NCBI RefSeq assembly: GCF_018687735.1 | Contig: NZ_CP061304.1 | Coordinates: forward strand, 682,001-746,000 | Reading direction: 5' to 3' | Source: Polynucleobacter sp. MG-5-Ahmo-C2 | GTDB lineage: Bacteria > Pseudomonadota > Gammaproteobacteria > Burkholderiales > Burkholderiaceae | Length of the DNA stretch: 64,000 bases | Part shown: piece by piece, positions 8,546 to 16,815 of the stretch | How positions within the stretch are numbered: the first letter of the stretch is position 1 | Layout: each line of letters begins with the position of its first letter | Program-made: the position numbers and the translations under genes | The notes under the pieces: generated by a model | Database searches by the model: none | Told to the model about the DNA's origin: nothing | Seen by the model: only the letters and a program-made list of their open reading frames with translations

Positions 8546-9859
8546 CTATTTCCCTTTGTACTCAGCATCCAGTTTTCGTAAGAAAGCCAGTTTTTCTTTA
8601 ATCTGACTCTCCAGACCACGCTCCACAGGTTCATACCATTGTGTTTCTGGCATTCCTTCGGGCAAATAGGATTCACCAGCGGCATAGCCATGCGGTTCAT
8701 CGTGTGCGTAGCGATATTCTTTGCCGTGTCCAAGCTCTTTCATGAGTTTAGTTGGCGCATTGCGCAAATGATTGGGCACCGGCTTAGATTGATCTTGGGC
8801 AACATAGGCTCGCGCAGCATTAAATGCCTTGTAACTAGCATTACTTTTTGAGGCTACCGCCAAATACACTACCGCTTGACCTAAAGCCAGCTCACCTTCG
8901 GGCGATCCTAATCTTTCAAATGTTTGGGCGGCATCGTTTGCTAATTGCATCGCTCTGGGATCGGCTAATCCAATATCTTCCCATGCCATGCGAATAATGC
9001 GGCGCGCTAAGTAACGCGGATCTGCGCCACCATCGAGCATGCGACAAAACCAATAGAGTGCTGCATCAGGGTTGGATCCCCGCACTGATTTATGGAGCGC
9101 AGAAATCTGGTCATAAAACTGATCGCCACCTTTATCAAAGCGACGTGCCTGGACAGTAAGCGCATTTTCAATAAAGGCTTGGTCAACAACATCAACAAGA
9201 GCGTTAGGTGTCAAAACGGCATTACGAACTTGCTCTACTAGATTGAAGAGTCTTCTAGCATCGCCATCAGCATTAGAGATCAGAGTATCTATTGCGCTAT
9301 CGTCAAATTTGACATTGGGCATAGCATGCTGATGTGCGCGAATAAATAGCTTCTTCAGTTCATCTGCAGTTAATGATTTAAGTACATACACTTGTGCACG
9401 AGATAAAAGTGCTGAGTTCACTTCAAAAGAAGGATTCTCAGTAGTGGCGCCAATAAAGGTAAAGAGGCCTGATTCAACATGAGGTAAAAGGGCATCTTGC
9501 TGACTCTTGTTGAAGCGATGAATCTCATCAACAAACAAAATTGTTTGCTTGTCATATTGCGCCATGTTTTGTTGCGCTTGTTCAATGGCTTCGCGAATCT
9601 CTTTGACGCCAGCTAAGACTGCAGAGATGGCAATAAATTCGCGCTCAAAGGCTTTTGCTGAGAGGCGTGCCAGCGTTGTCTTGCCTACGCCTGGAGGCCC
9701 CCACAAAATCATTGAGTGGGGCTTGCCTGAGGCAAACGCTAGATTAAGTGGCTTGCCGGCCGCCAATAAATGGGTTTGCCCAATCACTTCTTCAATGTTT
9801 TTCGGACGCAAAGCTTCCGCTAGTGGCGGCGGAGGGGTGCTCTCGAAAAGACCGCTCAT
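8546..9859 (-). CDS. rarA: Replication-associated recombination protein A (AAA+ ATPase, MgsA/RarA)
   Basis: RarA acts at stalled replication forks, interacting with SSB and the clamp-loader system. The 437-aa protein shows the N-terminal G-Q-x-H-L motif, Walker A GPPGVGKT near residue 53, Walker B F-V-D-E-I-H-R near 109, sensor 1 G-A-T-T-E-N-P near 138, and the C-terminal tetramerisation region with the P-x-H-L-R-N motif near 365. It sits between DUF3429 and the isomerase gene with gaps of 7 and 10 bases. Confidence 0.96.
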   Translation of the reverse strand: MSGLFESTPPPPLAEALRPKNIEEVIGQTHLLAAGKPLNLAFASGKPHSMILWGPPGVGKTTLARLSAKAFEREFIAISAVLAGVKEIREAIEQAQQNMAQYDKQTILFVDEIHRFNKSQQDALLPHVESGLFTFIGATTENPSFEVNSALLSRAQVYVLKSLTADELKKLFIRAHQHAMPNVKFDDSAIDTLISNADGDARRLFNLVEQVRNAVLTPNALVDVVDQAFIENALTVQARRFDKGGDQFYDQISALHKSVRGSNPDAALYWFCRMLDGGADPRYLARRIIRMAWEDIGLADPRAMQLANDAAQTFERLGSPEGELALGQAVVYLAVASKSNASYKAFNAARAYVAQDQSKPVPNHLRNAPTKLMKELGHGKEYRYAHDEPHGYAAGESYLPEGMPETQWYEPVERGLESQIKEKLAFLRKLDAEYKGK

Positions 9860-9866
9860 TGAACAG

Positions 9867-10352
9867 TCATGCTTGAATAAAGAGAATGACGATGGCTGCC
9901 CAGCTTAAGCAAGCCGCGGCAACATAAGTCAGGCGATTGCGGATCGTCATAAAGGTGCTGCGTGCTGCTTCATCAGAAAAATAATATTGATAGGTGCTCT
10001 GATCAATATTGCGCTGAATGATTAAAGTGGATGCCAAAATCAACAGCCCCACCGGAATATAAATATGCAAGGCAACCCAGGCAACTAGTGCGGGAATCAC
10101 ACCCCAAATCCAAGCATTGCGGTCAACCCAACGATCACCAATAGGTGCTTTGCCTAAGTGATGCAAGTTAGCGCCCCAATGTAAAGCACCCATAAAGGAA
10201 GTAATCACTGCCCCATAGCCCGCAAGAGACTCTGCACTTAAATAGTTCAGAGGCGTTGGCGCGAGCTGCACCATTAAAGCGAGGCCAATAAAAGGAATGA
10301 GACCAGCGTAAGCCAGTTTACTAACTAGGGGTGGAATAGGATTCACGAGCAC
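9867..10352 (-). CDS. DUF3429 membrane protein
   Basis: This 161-residue protein has about four to five membrane helices. The pattern L-A-Y-A-G-L-I-P-F near residue 15, S-x-x-G-Y-G-A-V-I-T-S-F-M-G-A-L-H-W-G near 40-60 and a central W-G-V-I-P-A-L-V-A-W match DUF3429, which is of unknown function and common in proteobacteria. It probably lies in the inner membrane. The neighbours (hydroxybutyryl-CoA dehydrogenase upstream, rarA downstream) do not point to a role. Confidence 0.8.
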   Translation of the reverse strand: MLVNPIPPLVSKLAYAGLIPFIGLALMVQLAPTPLNYLSAESLAGYGAVITSFMGALHWGANLHHLGKAPIGDRWVDRNAWIWGVIPALVAWVALHIYIPVGLLILASTLIIQRNIDQSTYQYYFSDEAARSTFMTIRNRLTYVAAACLSWAAIVILFIQA

Positions 10353-10386
10353 TTCAGTTTTAGTTGAGGTTAATTGGATTGGGAAA

Positions 10387-11241
10387 TTATTTGTCGTAGG
10401 TATAAATGCCGCGACCGGTTTTGCGACCTAGATAACCGGCTGCAACCATTTCACGAAGGAGTGGGCAAGGGCGGTACTTGGAGTCGCTGAAGTTTTCAAA
10501 ATAAACCTCCATCACCGCTAAACAAGTATCTAAACCAATGAGGTCTGCCAAGGCTAAGGGGCCGATAGGTTGATTACAGCCCAACTTCATACCGGCATCG
10601 ATATCTTCTGGACTAGCAAGTCCTTCTGACAGCACGAAGAATGCTTCGTTAATCATGGGTAACAAAATGCGATTCACCACAAACCCTGGTGAATTCTTCA
10701 CGGTGATGGGTTCTTTGCCAATTTGTTTAGCCATCTCAATAATGGCGGCATGCGTTGTGTCGCTCGTCTGCAGGCCACGAATCACTTCTACTAAAGCCAT
10801 GAGAGGTGGCGGGTTGAAAAAGTGCATGCCAATGAAGCGCGCTGGATTTGAGTCAAGTGCAGCAAGCTTGGTAATCGATAAGGAGGAGGTATTGGTGGCA
10901 ATGATGGTGTCTTTGCCAACAATCTCATCTACTTGCTTGAGAATCTTTTCTTTAATTGCTTGATTTTCAGTAGCAGCTTCAATGACTAAGCCTAAGCCCT
11001 TGAAATCTGCATAAGAGGTACTGCCTTTAATTCGCTTGAGTGCCGCTTCTTTTGCATCGGCAGTGAGTGTTTCTTTCTTAACGAGGCGATCTAAGCTTTT
11101 ACTAATTTGATCCAGCCCGCGTTGTACGGCTGCTTCATTAATATCAACCATGACGACATCGAGACCGGCAACCGCACAAACCTGTGCAATACCATTACCC
11201 ATTGTGCCCGCACCGACCACGCCAACTGATTGAATCTTCAT
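10387..11241 (-). CDS. 3-hydroxybutyryl-CoA dehydrogenase
   Basis: This 284-aa NAD(P)-linked dehydrogenase interconverts 3-hydroxyacyl-CoA and 3-oxoacyl-CoA. The Rossmann motif G-A-G-T-M-G-N-G-I-A is at residues about 10-19. The catalytic H-F-F-N-P-P segment follows near 140, with the N-S-P-G-F-V-V-N-R-I motif near 187. The ATG at 11241 is chosen over the upstream one at 11274 because a GAGGAAA site lies in front of it and the protein starts directly before the Rossmann strand. The ribosome-binding site lies inside the end of the GST gene, implying coupling. It could be hbd/paaH/fadB2-like; the exact pathway is unclear. Confidence 0.92.
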   Translation of the reverse strand: MKIQSVGVVGAGTMGNGIAQVCAVAGLDVVMVDINEAAVQRGLDQISKSLDRLVKKETLTADAKEAALKRIKGSTSYADFKGLGLVIEAATENQAIKEKILKQVDEIVGKDTIIATNTSSLSITKLAALDSNPARFIGMHFFNPPPLMALVEVIRGLQTSDTTHAAIIEMAKQIGKEPITVKNSPGFVVNRILLPMINEAFFVLSEGLASPEDIDAGMKLGCNQPIGPLALADLIGLDTCLAVMEVYFENFSDSKYRPCPLLREMVAAGYLGRKTGRGIYTYDK

Positions 11242-11242
11242 T

Positions 11243-11974
11243 TCATTTCCTCTTTTGATACTGGGTTGAACCAAATAATTGCTCTCTAGCCTTATTGTCT
11301 GTCAAGGGCTTGCGTAATGCGGTTAATACTTCGCAACCACGCTTGACTGCTGGACGTTCACTAAGCTTTTCAAACCAATGCTTGAAATGAGGAAAGTCAT
11401 TAATCTCAATACCTTGATTTTTCCAATTTCGCGTCCAAGGGTAAATCGCCATATCCGCAATCGAGTAGGTTTTACCTGCTATATAAGGATTATCTTTCAG
11501 TTGCGCATCCAGAACTCCATATAAACGCTTTGCTTCATTGGTGTAGCGATGAATGGCGTAGTCAATTTTCTCGGGGGCGTACAGTCGAAAATGGTGGTTT
11601 TGCCCAAGCATAGGTCCTAAACCACCCATTTGGAACATGAGCCATTGCAAAACCTCATACTTAGCGCGAGTTGTTTTAGGAAGAAACTTGCCGGTCTTGC
11701 TGGCGAGGTAGAGCAAGATGGCGCCGGATTCAAAAATACTGATTGGCTTTCCATCGGGCCCATGGGGGTCTACTAATGCCGGAATCTTATTATTCGGACT
11801 AATCTTTAAAAAGTCCTTGGCAAACTGATCACCAGCGCCAATATCAATGGGGTGGGCAACCCAACCCTTACCTAAGCGATAGCCACATTCCTCCAGCATG
11901 ATGTGGACCTTGTGGCCATTCGGCGTTGGCCAGCTATAAACATCAATGACGTTTTTGGATTGCTTATTTGCCAT
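11243..11974 (-). CDS. Glutathione S-transferase family protein (YfcG/YghU type)
   Basis: This 243-aa protein has the thioredoxin-like N-terminal domain (residues about 10-95) with Y-S-W-P-T-P-N-G-H-K-V, N-N-K-I-P-A-L-V-D and F-E-S-G-A-I-L-L-Y-L-A. The all-helical C-terminal domain contains S-I-A-D-M-A-I-Y-P-W. The N-terminal T-P-N-G-x-K pattern is that of the YfcG/YghU disulfide-bond oxidoreductase group, which binds two glutathiones. It lies between the aminotransferase and the hydroxybutyryl-CoA dehydrogenase in one strand-consistent run. Confidence 0.9.
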   Translation of the reverse strand: MANKQSKNVIDVYSWPTPNGHKVHIMLEECGYRLGKGWVAHPIDIGAGDQFAKDFLKISPNNKIPALVDPHGPDGKPISIFESGAILLYLASKTGKFLPKTTRAKYEVLQWLMFQMGGLGPMLGQNHHFRLYAPEKIDYAIHRYTNEAKRLYGVLDAQLKDNPYIAGKTYSIADMAIYPWTRNWKNQGIEINDFPHFKHWFEKLSERPAVKRGCEVLTALRKPLTDNKAREQLFGSTQYQKRK

Positions 11975-11985
11975 GGGGGATCTCT

Positions 11986-13185
11986 CTATAAGTTTTGTAA
12001 GCGTTGTAAGGCATTCGATAAAGTCTGTTCTTCTTTGGCATAACAGAAGCGGATCACGCCAGATTCAGTGGGTTGATCATAAAAAGCGGAAACGGGGATA
12101 GCCGCTACACCAACTTTGGTGGTGAGCCATTGACAAAAATCTGCTTCATTCAATTTGGATTCTGGAATGCTCAGTGCAGAGTAATCGACGCACTGAAAAT
12201 AAGTGCCAGGTGTTGGCAGTAGCTTAAATTGAGTCTTCTCTAAACCAGCCCGAAAAAAATCCCGTTTGGATTGATAAAAAGCCGGAAGATTTAAGTAATG
12301 CGATGCATCTTCTAGATAGGAAGCGAGGCCATACTGCATTGGTGTATTTACAGTAAAGACATTGAACTGGTGAACCTTTCGAAATTCTTTAGTGAGCAAG
12401 GGAGGCGCTGCTACATAGCCGACCTTCCAGCCAGTAACGTGATAAGTCTTACCAAAGCTGGAAATTAGAAAACTCCTTGCAGCCAGCTCTGGGTGGGAGG
12501 CAACGCTGTGATGTACGGCGCCATCAAAGACCATATGCTCATAGACTTCATCACTCAAAATGAGCGCAGAAGTATTTTTCACTAATTGCGCTAGGCGATC
12601 TAAGTCAGCTTCTTGCCACACCATTCCAGTAGGATTGTGCGGAGAGTTAATGATGAGTAAGCGTGTTTTGGAATGAATAGCCTTAGCCAAAGCCTCCCAA
12701 GGAATTTCATAAGAGGCCACTTGACCATTTGGGTCACGCTTTACTTGAAGTGATACTGCAATGGTTTTGCCACCTGCTAATTCAATTGAGGGTCGGTAGC
12801 TATCGTAAGCAGGTTCAATGATAACCACTTCGTCGCCTGGGCTTACACAGGCAAGTATTGCTGTGAGAATGCCCTGAGTGCCCCCCGCAGTTATCGTGAT
12901 TTCTTTATCGGGATCATAGTGATGGCCATATAGGTTTTTAATCTTTTGGCAAATTCCGTTTCGCAGTTCAGCGATGCCAATCATGGGGGGGTATTGGTTG
13001 CGATCGGCGAGCATCGCATCATTGACGCTAGTAATTAATTTGCGATCACAAGGAAAATCTGGAAAGCCTTGCCCTAAGTTGATTGCTTGATGCTCCACTG
13101 CAAGCGCAGACATAACGGTAAATACCGTTGTTCCTACATTGGGTAGGCGACTCGGAAATGAGGGTGCGTGGTCTGGCGCGGTCAT
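11986..13185 (-). CDS. PLP-dependent aminotransferase, class I/II (methionine/kynurenine aminotransferase-like)
   Basis: This 399-aa fold-type I aminotransferase shows I-N-L-G-Q-G-F-P-D-F near residue 37, the A-G-G-T-Q-G-I phosphate-binding segment near 100, N-S-P-H-N-P-T-G near 184, S-D-E-V-Y-E near 215 and the PLP lysine in S-S-F-G-K-T-Y-H-V-T-G-W-K near 245. The pattern is closest to the YbdL/MtnE-like group acting on methionine, glutamine or aromatic 2-oxo acids. It begins the long minus-strand run and is divergent from yaaA across 59 bases. Confidence 0.9.
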   Translation of the reverse strand: MTAPDHAPSFPSRLPNVGTTVFTVMSALAVEHQAINLGQGFPDFPCDRKLITSVNDAMLADRNQYPPMIGIAELRNGICQKIKNLYGHHYDPDKEITITAGGTQGILTAILACVSPGDEVVIIEPAYDSYRPSIELAGGKTIAVSLQVKRDPNGQVASYEIPWEALAKAIHSKTRLLIINSPHNPTGMVWQEADLDRLAQLVKNTSALILSDEVYEHMVFDGAVHHSVASHPELAARSFLISSFGKTYHVTGWKVGYVAAPPLLTKEFRKVHQFNVFTVNTPMQYGLASYLEDASHYLNLPAFYQSKRDFFRAGLEKTQFKLLPTPGTYFQCVDYSALSIPESKLNEADFCQWLTTKVGVAAIPVSAFYDQPTESGVIRFCYAKEEQTLSNALQRLQNL

Positions 13186-13244
13186 TTGGGGCAGGGAAGT
13201 CTAGTAGTCGCTAGAATGGTAAAAATACATATACAAATTGTGCC

Positions 13245-14021
13245 ATGCTGATCGTACTTTCTCCCGCTAAATCCTTAGACTACAAGACCCCAGTCCAGGT
13301 CAAGGCGCCTACCTTGCCTGAATTTGTCTCGGAATCGGCCAAACTGATCGCTGACCTCAAAAAGCTGTCCCCTCAGGACCTAGCTAAGCTAATGGGTTTG
13401 TCCGATCCATTGGCAGCCTTAAATGTCGGCCGTTACCGGGATTGGTCTAAGAAATTTACCGAAGAGAACAGCAAGCCAGCGATCTATGCCTTTGATGGTG
13501 ATGTCTATGACGGCTTTGACGTCAAAACCCTTAATGCCAAGGCAGTTGATTTTGCTCAAGACCATATCCGGATTTTGTCTGGTCTCTATGGTGCTTTAAG
13601 GCCCCTCGATTTGATGCAGGCCTATCGCCTGGAAATGGGCACTGCATTCAACAATATCAGAGGCAAGGATCTTTACGCTTTTTGGGGTAGCCGGGTAACG
13701 GATTCGCTCAAGAAAATATTGGAAAAGCAAAAGAAGCCTGCGCTACTCAACCTGGCCTCAGAGGAGTATTTCAAGGTCTTGCAGGCTAAAGATTTGGATT
13801 GCCCTGTTATTTCCCCTGTATTTCAGGACGCTAAAGACGGAAAGTACAAAATCATTTCGTTTTATGCCAAGCGCGCACGTGGGTTGATGGCGCGTTACGT
13901 AGTCGAGAACCGCATTACCGATCCAGCCGATTTAAAAAGTTTTCATTTGGATGGGTATAAGTATTTTGCTGCAGAATCGAAGTTAGACAAGCCGGTATTT
14001 AGAAGGGCAGAGAAAAAATAA
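13245..14021 (+). CDS. yaaA: Peroxide stress protein YaaA (DUF328)
   Basis: This 258-aa cytoplasmic protein lowers free iron and protects DNA during peroxide stress in E. coli, where OxyR controls it. Family marks are the start [12 protein letters not shown], the G-D-V-Y-x-G-F/L-D region near residue 85, and L-S-G-L-Y-G-x-L-R-P-L-D near 113. Its stop overlaps the start of the DUF2863 gene (TAATG), so the two are translationally coupled. No OxyR site was recognised upstream. Confidence 0.95.
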   Translation: MLIVLSPAKSLDYKTPVQVKAPTLPEFVSESAKLIADLKKLSPQDLAKLMGLSDPLAALNVGRYRDWSKKFTEENSKPAIYAFDGDVYDGFDVKTLNAKAVDFAQDHIRILSGLYGALRPLDLMQAYRLEMGTAFNNIRGKDLYAFWGSRVTDSLKKILEKQKKPALLNLASEEYFKVLQAKDLDCPVISPVFQDAKDGKYKIISFYAKRARGLMARYVVENRITDPADLKSFHLDGYKYFAAESKLDKPVFRRAEKK

Positions 14022-15232
14022 TGGCCGTACATCGCACGAAGTCTTCGCAACGCAGTTCTCCCGAAGTTGAAAAGCTGGTATCTGACGCCATTTCCTTGGC
14101 AGCCTCTGGCAGTCAGATTGAAGATCGCTTTTGGGAAGATCGCCTCAATATTCGTTTGATGCGTTTACTGAAAAGCCAAAATCAAAATGTGATTGATGCC
14201 GCTCTAGATCAAACTTTTCGCATCAACACGGTTGCCTTTGAAGTACTTGCGGATTCTGCAGAAACCTTGGCGGAGTCCCTGAGAATGGAGCATGAGGGGC
14301 AGGAGTGGGATGTTCTTTTATTGGCGATGCCGATTGTGGCGCATACCCGTTATCAAATTCCTTCTGGACCTTTACCGGCAAGTATTATTGAGGCGACTGC
14401 GCAGGCCTTGAACGCTGCTATTGCTGCCCCTGATACCCGTCTTGCCATTGTTCCTTGGCTCTACAGCATTGATCAGATGCCTCACTCTCATTGTCAAACA
14501 CGTGTCTTGACTGAGTCCTTGGCTAATGCGGCAATCTGCAATAAAGATGTCAAGCTTGAGTTGCGCGATATGTCTGAGACCATTGCAGTCCTGGCTGATC
14601 CCCGTTTCATTATTGCTGCTTTAAGTGCGCCCAGTGGAGCCCCTATCTTCCGTTGGCAGGCTGAGCCTCCAGCTCGGCAAGAACGTGGCGTGAGCTTGAT
14701 TGGTTGGCAAAACGCAATGCAAGAGCCGATTGCTTCTTTGCTGCCAGGTTGTGAATTCGAACTCTTACTTCCAGAATCTTATTTCACAAATTGCCGTTTA
14801 GCCGATAAGCATGTTCGTCCCTTGAGTATTCGCGCAGCGGTGAACTTTTTAGAGAGCGGTTTAGGTATCTTGCCTGCTGGCTTATCTTGCGTAGTGGGTG
14901 CATTTGGAGAAGAGCAGGCTGATGAGTACCGCATTTCCTTTAGCGCAAAGGGATCCCCAGAAATTATGTATGGCGTGATCTGGCCTTTGTATGACCGCGA
15001 GAGCGTGGCGAGCGATGCCTTAAATGATCTGTCGGATGATGAAAGCCCAATCAAGAAAATATGCGATGCTTTGCATGATGCTGGAGTGGAGGATGTCTTT
15101 CGTCATGCAATGCTTTTTGAGCCAGAGTTATGTGATGACTGTGGCGCCCCGCTATTCCCCGATCGCTCAGGAGAGGCAGTGCATGCAGAGATGCCCGAAG
15201 ACTCTCCAACCCAACAACCCCTATTTCACTAA
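14021..15232 (+). CDS. DUF2863 family protein
   Basis: A 403-residue soluble protein found widely in Burkholderiales, with no assigned function. It starts with a basic leader, then a predicted helical region (about 10-85), a mixed domain containing a conserved A-H-T-R-Y-x-I-P-S-G-P-L near residue 107, and a C-terminal part that ends in E-L-C-D-D-C-G-A-P-L-F-P, a single C-x-x-C that could bind metal. It is coupled to yaaA by a one-base stop/start overlap and is followed at once by a strong terminator. The link to yaaA suggests, but does not show, a stress role. Confidence 0.75.
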   Translation: MAVHRTKSSQRSSPEVEKLVSDAISLAASGSQIEDRFWEDRLNIRLMRLLKSQNQNVIDAALDQTFRINTVAFEVLADSAETLAESLRMEHEGQEWDVLLLAMPIVAHTRYQIPSGPLPASIIEATAQALNAAIAAPDTRLAIVPWLYSIDQMPHSHCQTRVLTESLANAAICNKDVKLELRDMSETIAVLADPRFIIAALSAPSGAPIFRWQAEPPARQERGVSLIGWQNAMQEPIASLLPGCEFELLLPESYFTNCRLADKHVRPLSIRAAVNFLESGLGILPAGLSCVVGAFGEEQADEYRISFSAKGSPEIMYGVIWPLYDRESVASDALNDLSDDESPIKKICDALHDAGVEDVFRHAMLFEPELCDDCGAPLFPDRSGEAVHAEMPEDSPTQQPLFH

Positions 15233-15240
15233 TACAAAAG

Positions 15241-15267
15241 AAAAAGCCGAGAAACTCTCGGCTTTTT
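15241..15267. terminator. Bidirectional rho-independent terminator
   Basis: A perfect 12-bp inverted repeat (AAAAAGCCGAGA / TCTCGGCTTTTT) with a 3-base loop lies between the convergent DUF2863 gene and the small exported protein gene. The GC-rich core flanked by A-tract and T-tract works on both strands. Confidence 0.93.
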
Positions 15268-15288
15268 AATTGATGCGTTGATGAAGCA

Positions 15289-15663
15289 TTAGTTCTGAGT
15301 AAACGGCTCAGCACCAGCAAATAAATGCGGTAACTTGCCAGATCTCATCTCTGCGGTTTGGCAGAAGTCAGCCAGCCTGACGCCCGCTTTAATGTTAAAC
15401 AACATTGCCTTGTTACCAAGCACAACAAGGTCATGCCCGCTGTTTGTGTTTTTGTAACGCAGACTGCCAGGCAATGAAGTTTGACGATCTAAGTCGAACG
15501 TTTTGGATTCCCAAGTTAAGCGAACTTTCTCGGTAGTGCCAGAAGTTTTGAACTGTTTACTTTCGCTGCAAGTCCAAGTGAAAACTTCTTCACTAGCGCT
15601 GACGTGTGCAGCAGCAAAAAAACTGGCAATGACAACGCTAATGGTAAGAAGATTTTTCTTCAT
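15289..15663 (-). CDS. Small exported protein, possibly MliC-like lysozyme inhibitor
   Basis: This 124-residue protein has a clear signal peptide of about 23 residues (MKKNLLTISVVIASFFAA..., cleavage near SA-S). The mature part is short and beta-rich, with two cysteines (C32 and C101) that could form a disulfide. The order F-x-W-T-C, then L-P-G-S-L-R-Y, then V-L-G-N-K-A-M-L resembles the MliC/PliC fold that blocks C-type lysozymes. The inhibitor's usual S-G-x-R-Y and K-G motifs are only partly kept, so the call is tentative. It has no lipobox, so it should be periplasmic. It lies downstream of mdh by 13 bases. Confidence 0.55.
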   Translation of the reverse strand: MKKNLLTISVVIASFFAAAHVSASEEVFTWTCSESKQFKTSGTTEKVRLTWESKTFDLDRQTSLPGSLRYKNTNSGHDLVVLGNKAMLFNIKAGVRLADFCQTAEMRSGKLPHLFAGAEPFTQN

Positions 15664-15676
15664 GTGTAATTTTTCC

Positions 15677-16666
15677 TTAGGAGAGCAAATGCTTCACGCC
15701 AGCTTGCTCTTCAAGCAATTCATTGAGGGTATGAGTCATGCGCTCACGGGAGAATTCATCGATCTCTAAACCTTCGATCATTTTGTACTCGCCGTTTTCG
15801 CACACTACTGGGAAGCCATAGATCACTTCAGCTGGAATACCGTACTCGCCTTTAGAAGGAATACCCATAGTGACCCATTTGCCATTCGTACCGAGCACCC
15901 AATCACGCATGTGATCAATCGCAGCATTTGCAGCAGAAGCTGCAGATGAGAGACCACGAGCGTCAATGATGGCTGCGCCACGCTTACCAACGGTAGGAAT
16001 GAAGGTATCCTTGTTCCAGGCTGGATCGTTAATGGCGTCTTTTACAGACTGACCATCGATCGTTGCAAAGCGATAGTCTGGATACATTGTTGGACTGTGG
16101 TTACCCCAAACAATCAGTTTCTCAATGTCAGCAACAGGCTTGTTTAGCTTTGTGGCCAACTGTGAGAGTGCGCGATTATGATCGAGACGCAACATTGCTG
16201 TGAAGTTCTTCGCAGGAATATCTGGAGCAGATTTCATCGCGATATATGCATTGGTATTTGCTGGGTTACCAACCACCAATACTTTGACAGTCTTCTTAGC
16301 AACTGCATTCAATGCCTTGCCTTGAGCCGTAAAAATTTGTGCGTTAGCAGAGAGTAAATCTTTACGCTCCATGCCAGGACCGCGAGGACGTGCGCCAACC
16401 AAGAGGGCTACGTCAATATCTTTAAACGCGGTCATGGGGTCAGAGTGCGCTGTCATGCCTGCCAATAGTGGGAATGCGCAGTCCTCTAATTCCATCATCA
16501 CGCCAGCCAAGGCTTTTTGAGCTTTCTCATCCGGAATCTCAAGCAACTGGAGGATGACAGGCTGGTCTTTGCCCAAAAGGTCGCCATTGGCGATACGGAA
16601 CAGAAGGGAATATCCGATTTGACCGGCTGCACCGGTTACAGCGACACGCATTGGGGCTTTTGCCAT
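15677..16666 (-). CDS. mdh: Malate dehydrogenase (NAD)
   Basis: A 329-aa TCA-cycle enzyme converting malate and oxaloacetate. Motifs: [10 protein letters not shown] near residue 9, the substrate loop [15 protein letters not shown] near 90-104, V-G-N-P-A-N-T-N near 131, L-D-H-N-R-A near 161 and the catalytic H-S-P-T-M-Y-P-D near 189. It is the type shared by actinobacteria and betaproteobacteria. It is divergent from the GntR gene, and a TTGACA/TACACT promoter lies within the gap and the extended frame. A GGAG site precedes the ATG. Confidence 0.97.
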   Translation of the reverse strand: MAKAPMRVAVTGAAGQIGYSLLFRIANGDLLGKDQPVILQLLEIPDEKAQKALAGVMMELEDCAFPLLAGMTAHSDPMTAFKDIDVALLVGARPRGPGMERKDLLSANAQIFTAQGKALNAVAKKTVKVLVVGNPANTNAYIAMKSAPDIPAKNFTAMLRLDHNRALSQLATKLNKPVADIEKLIVWGNHSPTMYPDYRFATIDGQSVKDAINDPAWNKDTFIPTVGKRGAAIIDARGLSSAASAANAAIDHMRDWVLGTNGKWVTMGIPSKGEYGIPAEVIYGFPVVCENGEYKMIEGLEIDEFSRERMTHTLNELLEEQAGVKHLLS

Positions 16667-16721
16667 TACTAATAACTCCAGAGGAAGGTTAATTAATCAA
16701 AACATTTCTATTATCCATTTA

Positions 16722-16751
16722 AGTGTATGGACTTTCGCTTTACACTGTCAA
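16722..16751 (-). promoter_or_regulatory. Predicted sigma-70 promoter of mdh
   Basis: Reading the minus strand, TTGACA (16751-16746) and TACACT (16727-16722) are 18 bases apart. Transcription would start near 16715, giving an mdh leader of about 50 bases. This promoter overlaps the opposed gntR promoter. Confidence 0.6.
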
Positions 16752-16767
16752 TGACGTCTTATATAAG
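16739..16767 (+). promoter_or_regulatory. Predicted sigma-70 promoter of the GntR gene
   Basis: TTTACA at 16739-16744 and TATAAG at 16762-16767 are exactly 17 bases apart. Transcription would start near 16774. This lies downstream of the ATG at 16723, which is the main reason to reject that ATG as the gntR start. Confidence 0.65.
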
Positions 16768-16769
16768 AC
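16756..16769. promoter_or_regulatory. Perfect 14-bp palindrome, probable GntR operator
   Basis: GTCTTATATAAGAC is fully self-complementary, with the GT...AC ends common in GntR-family operators. It covers the -10 box of the gntR promoter and lies 5 bp upstream of the -35 box of the mdh promoter, so one bound repressor could affect both. Confidence 0.55.
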
Positions 16770-16815
16770 TAGAATCACCGTAAATTTTATCCAATTGCTA
16801 TCGACTGGAGTCAAT

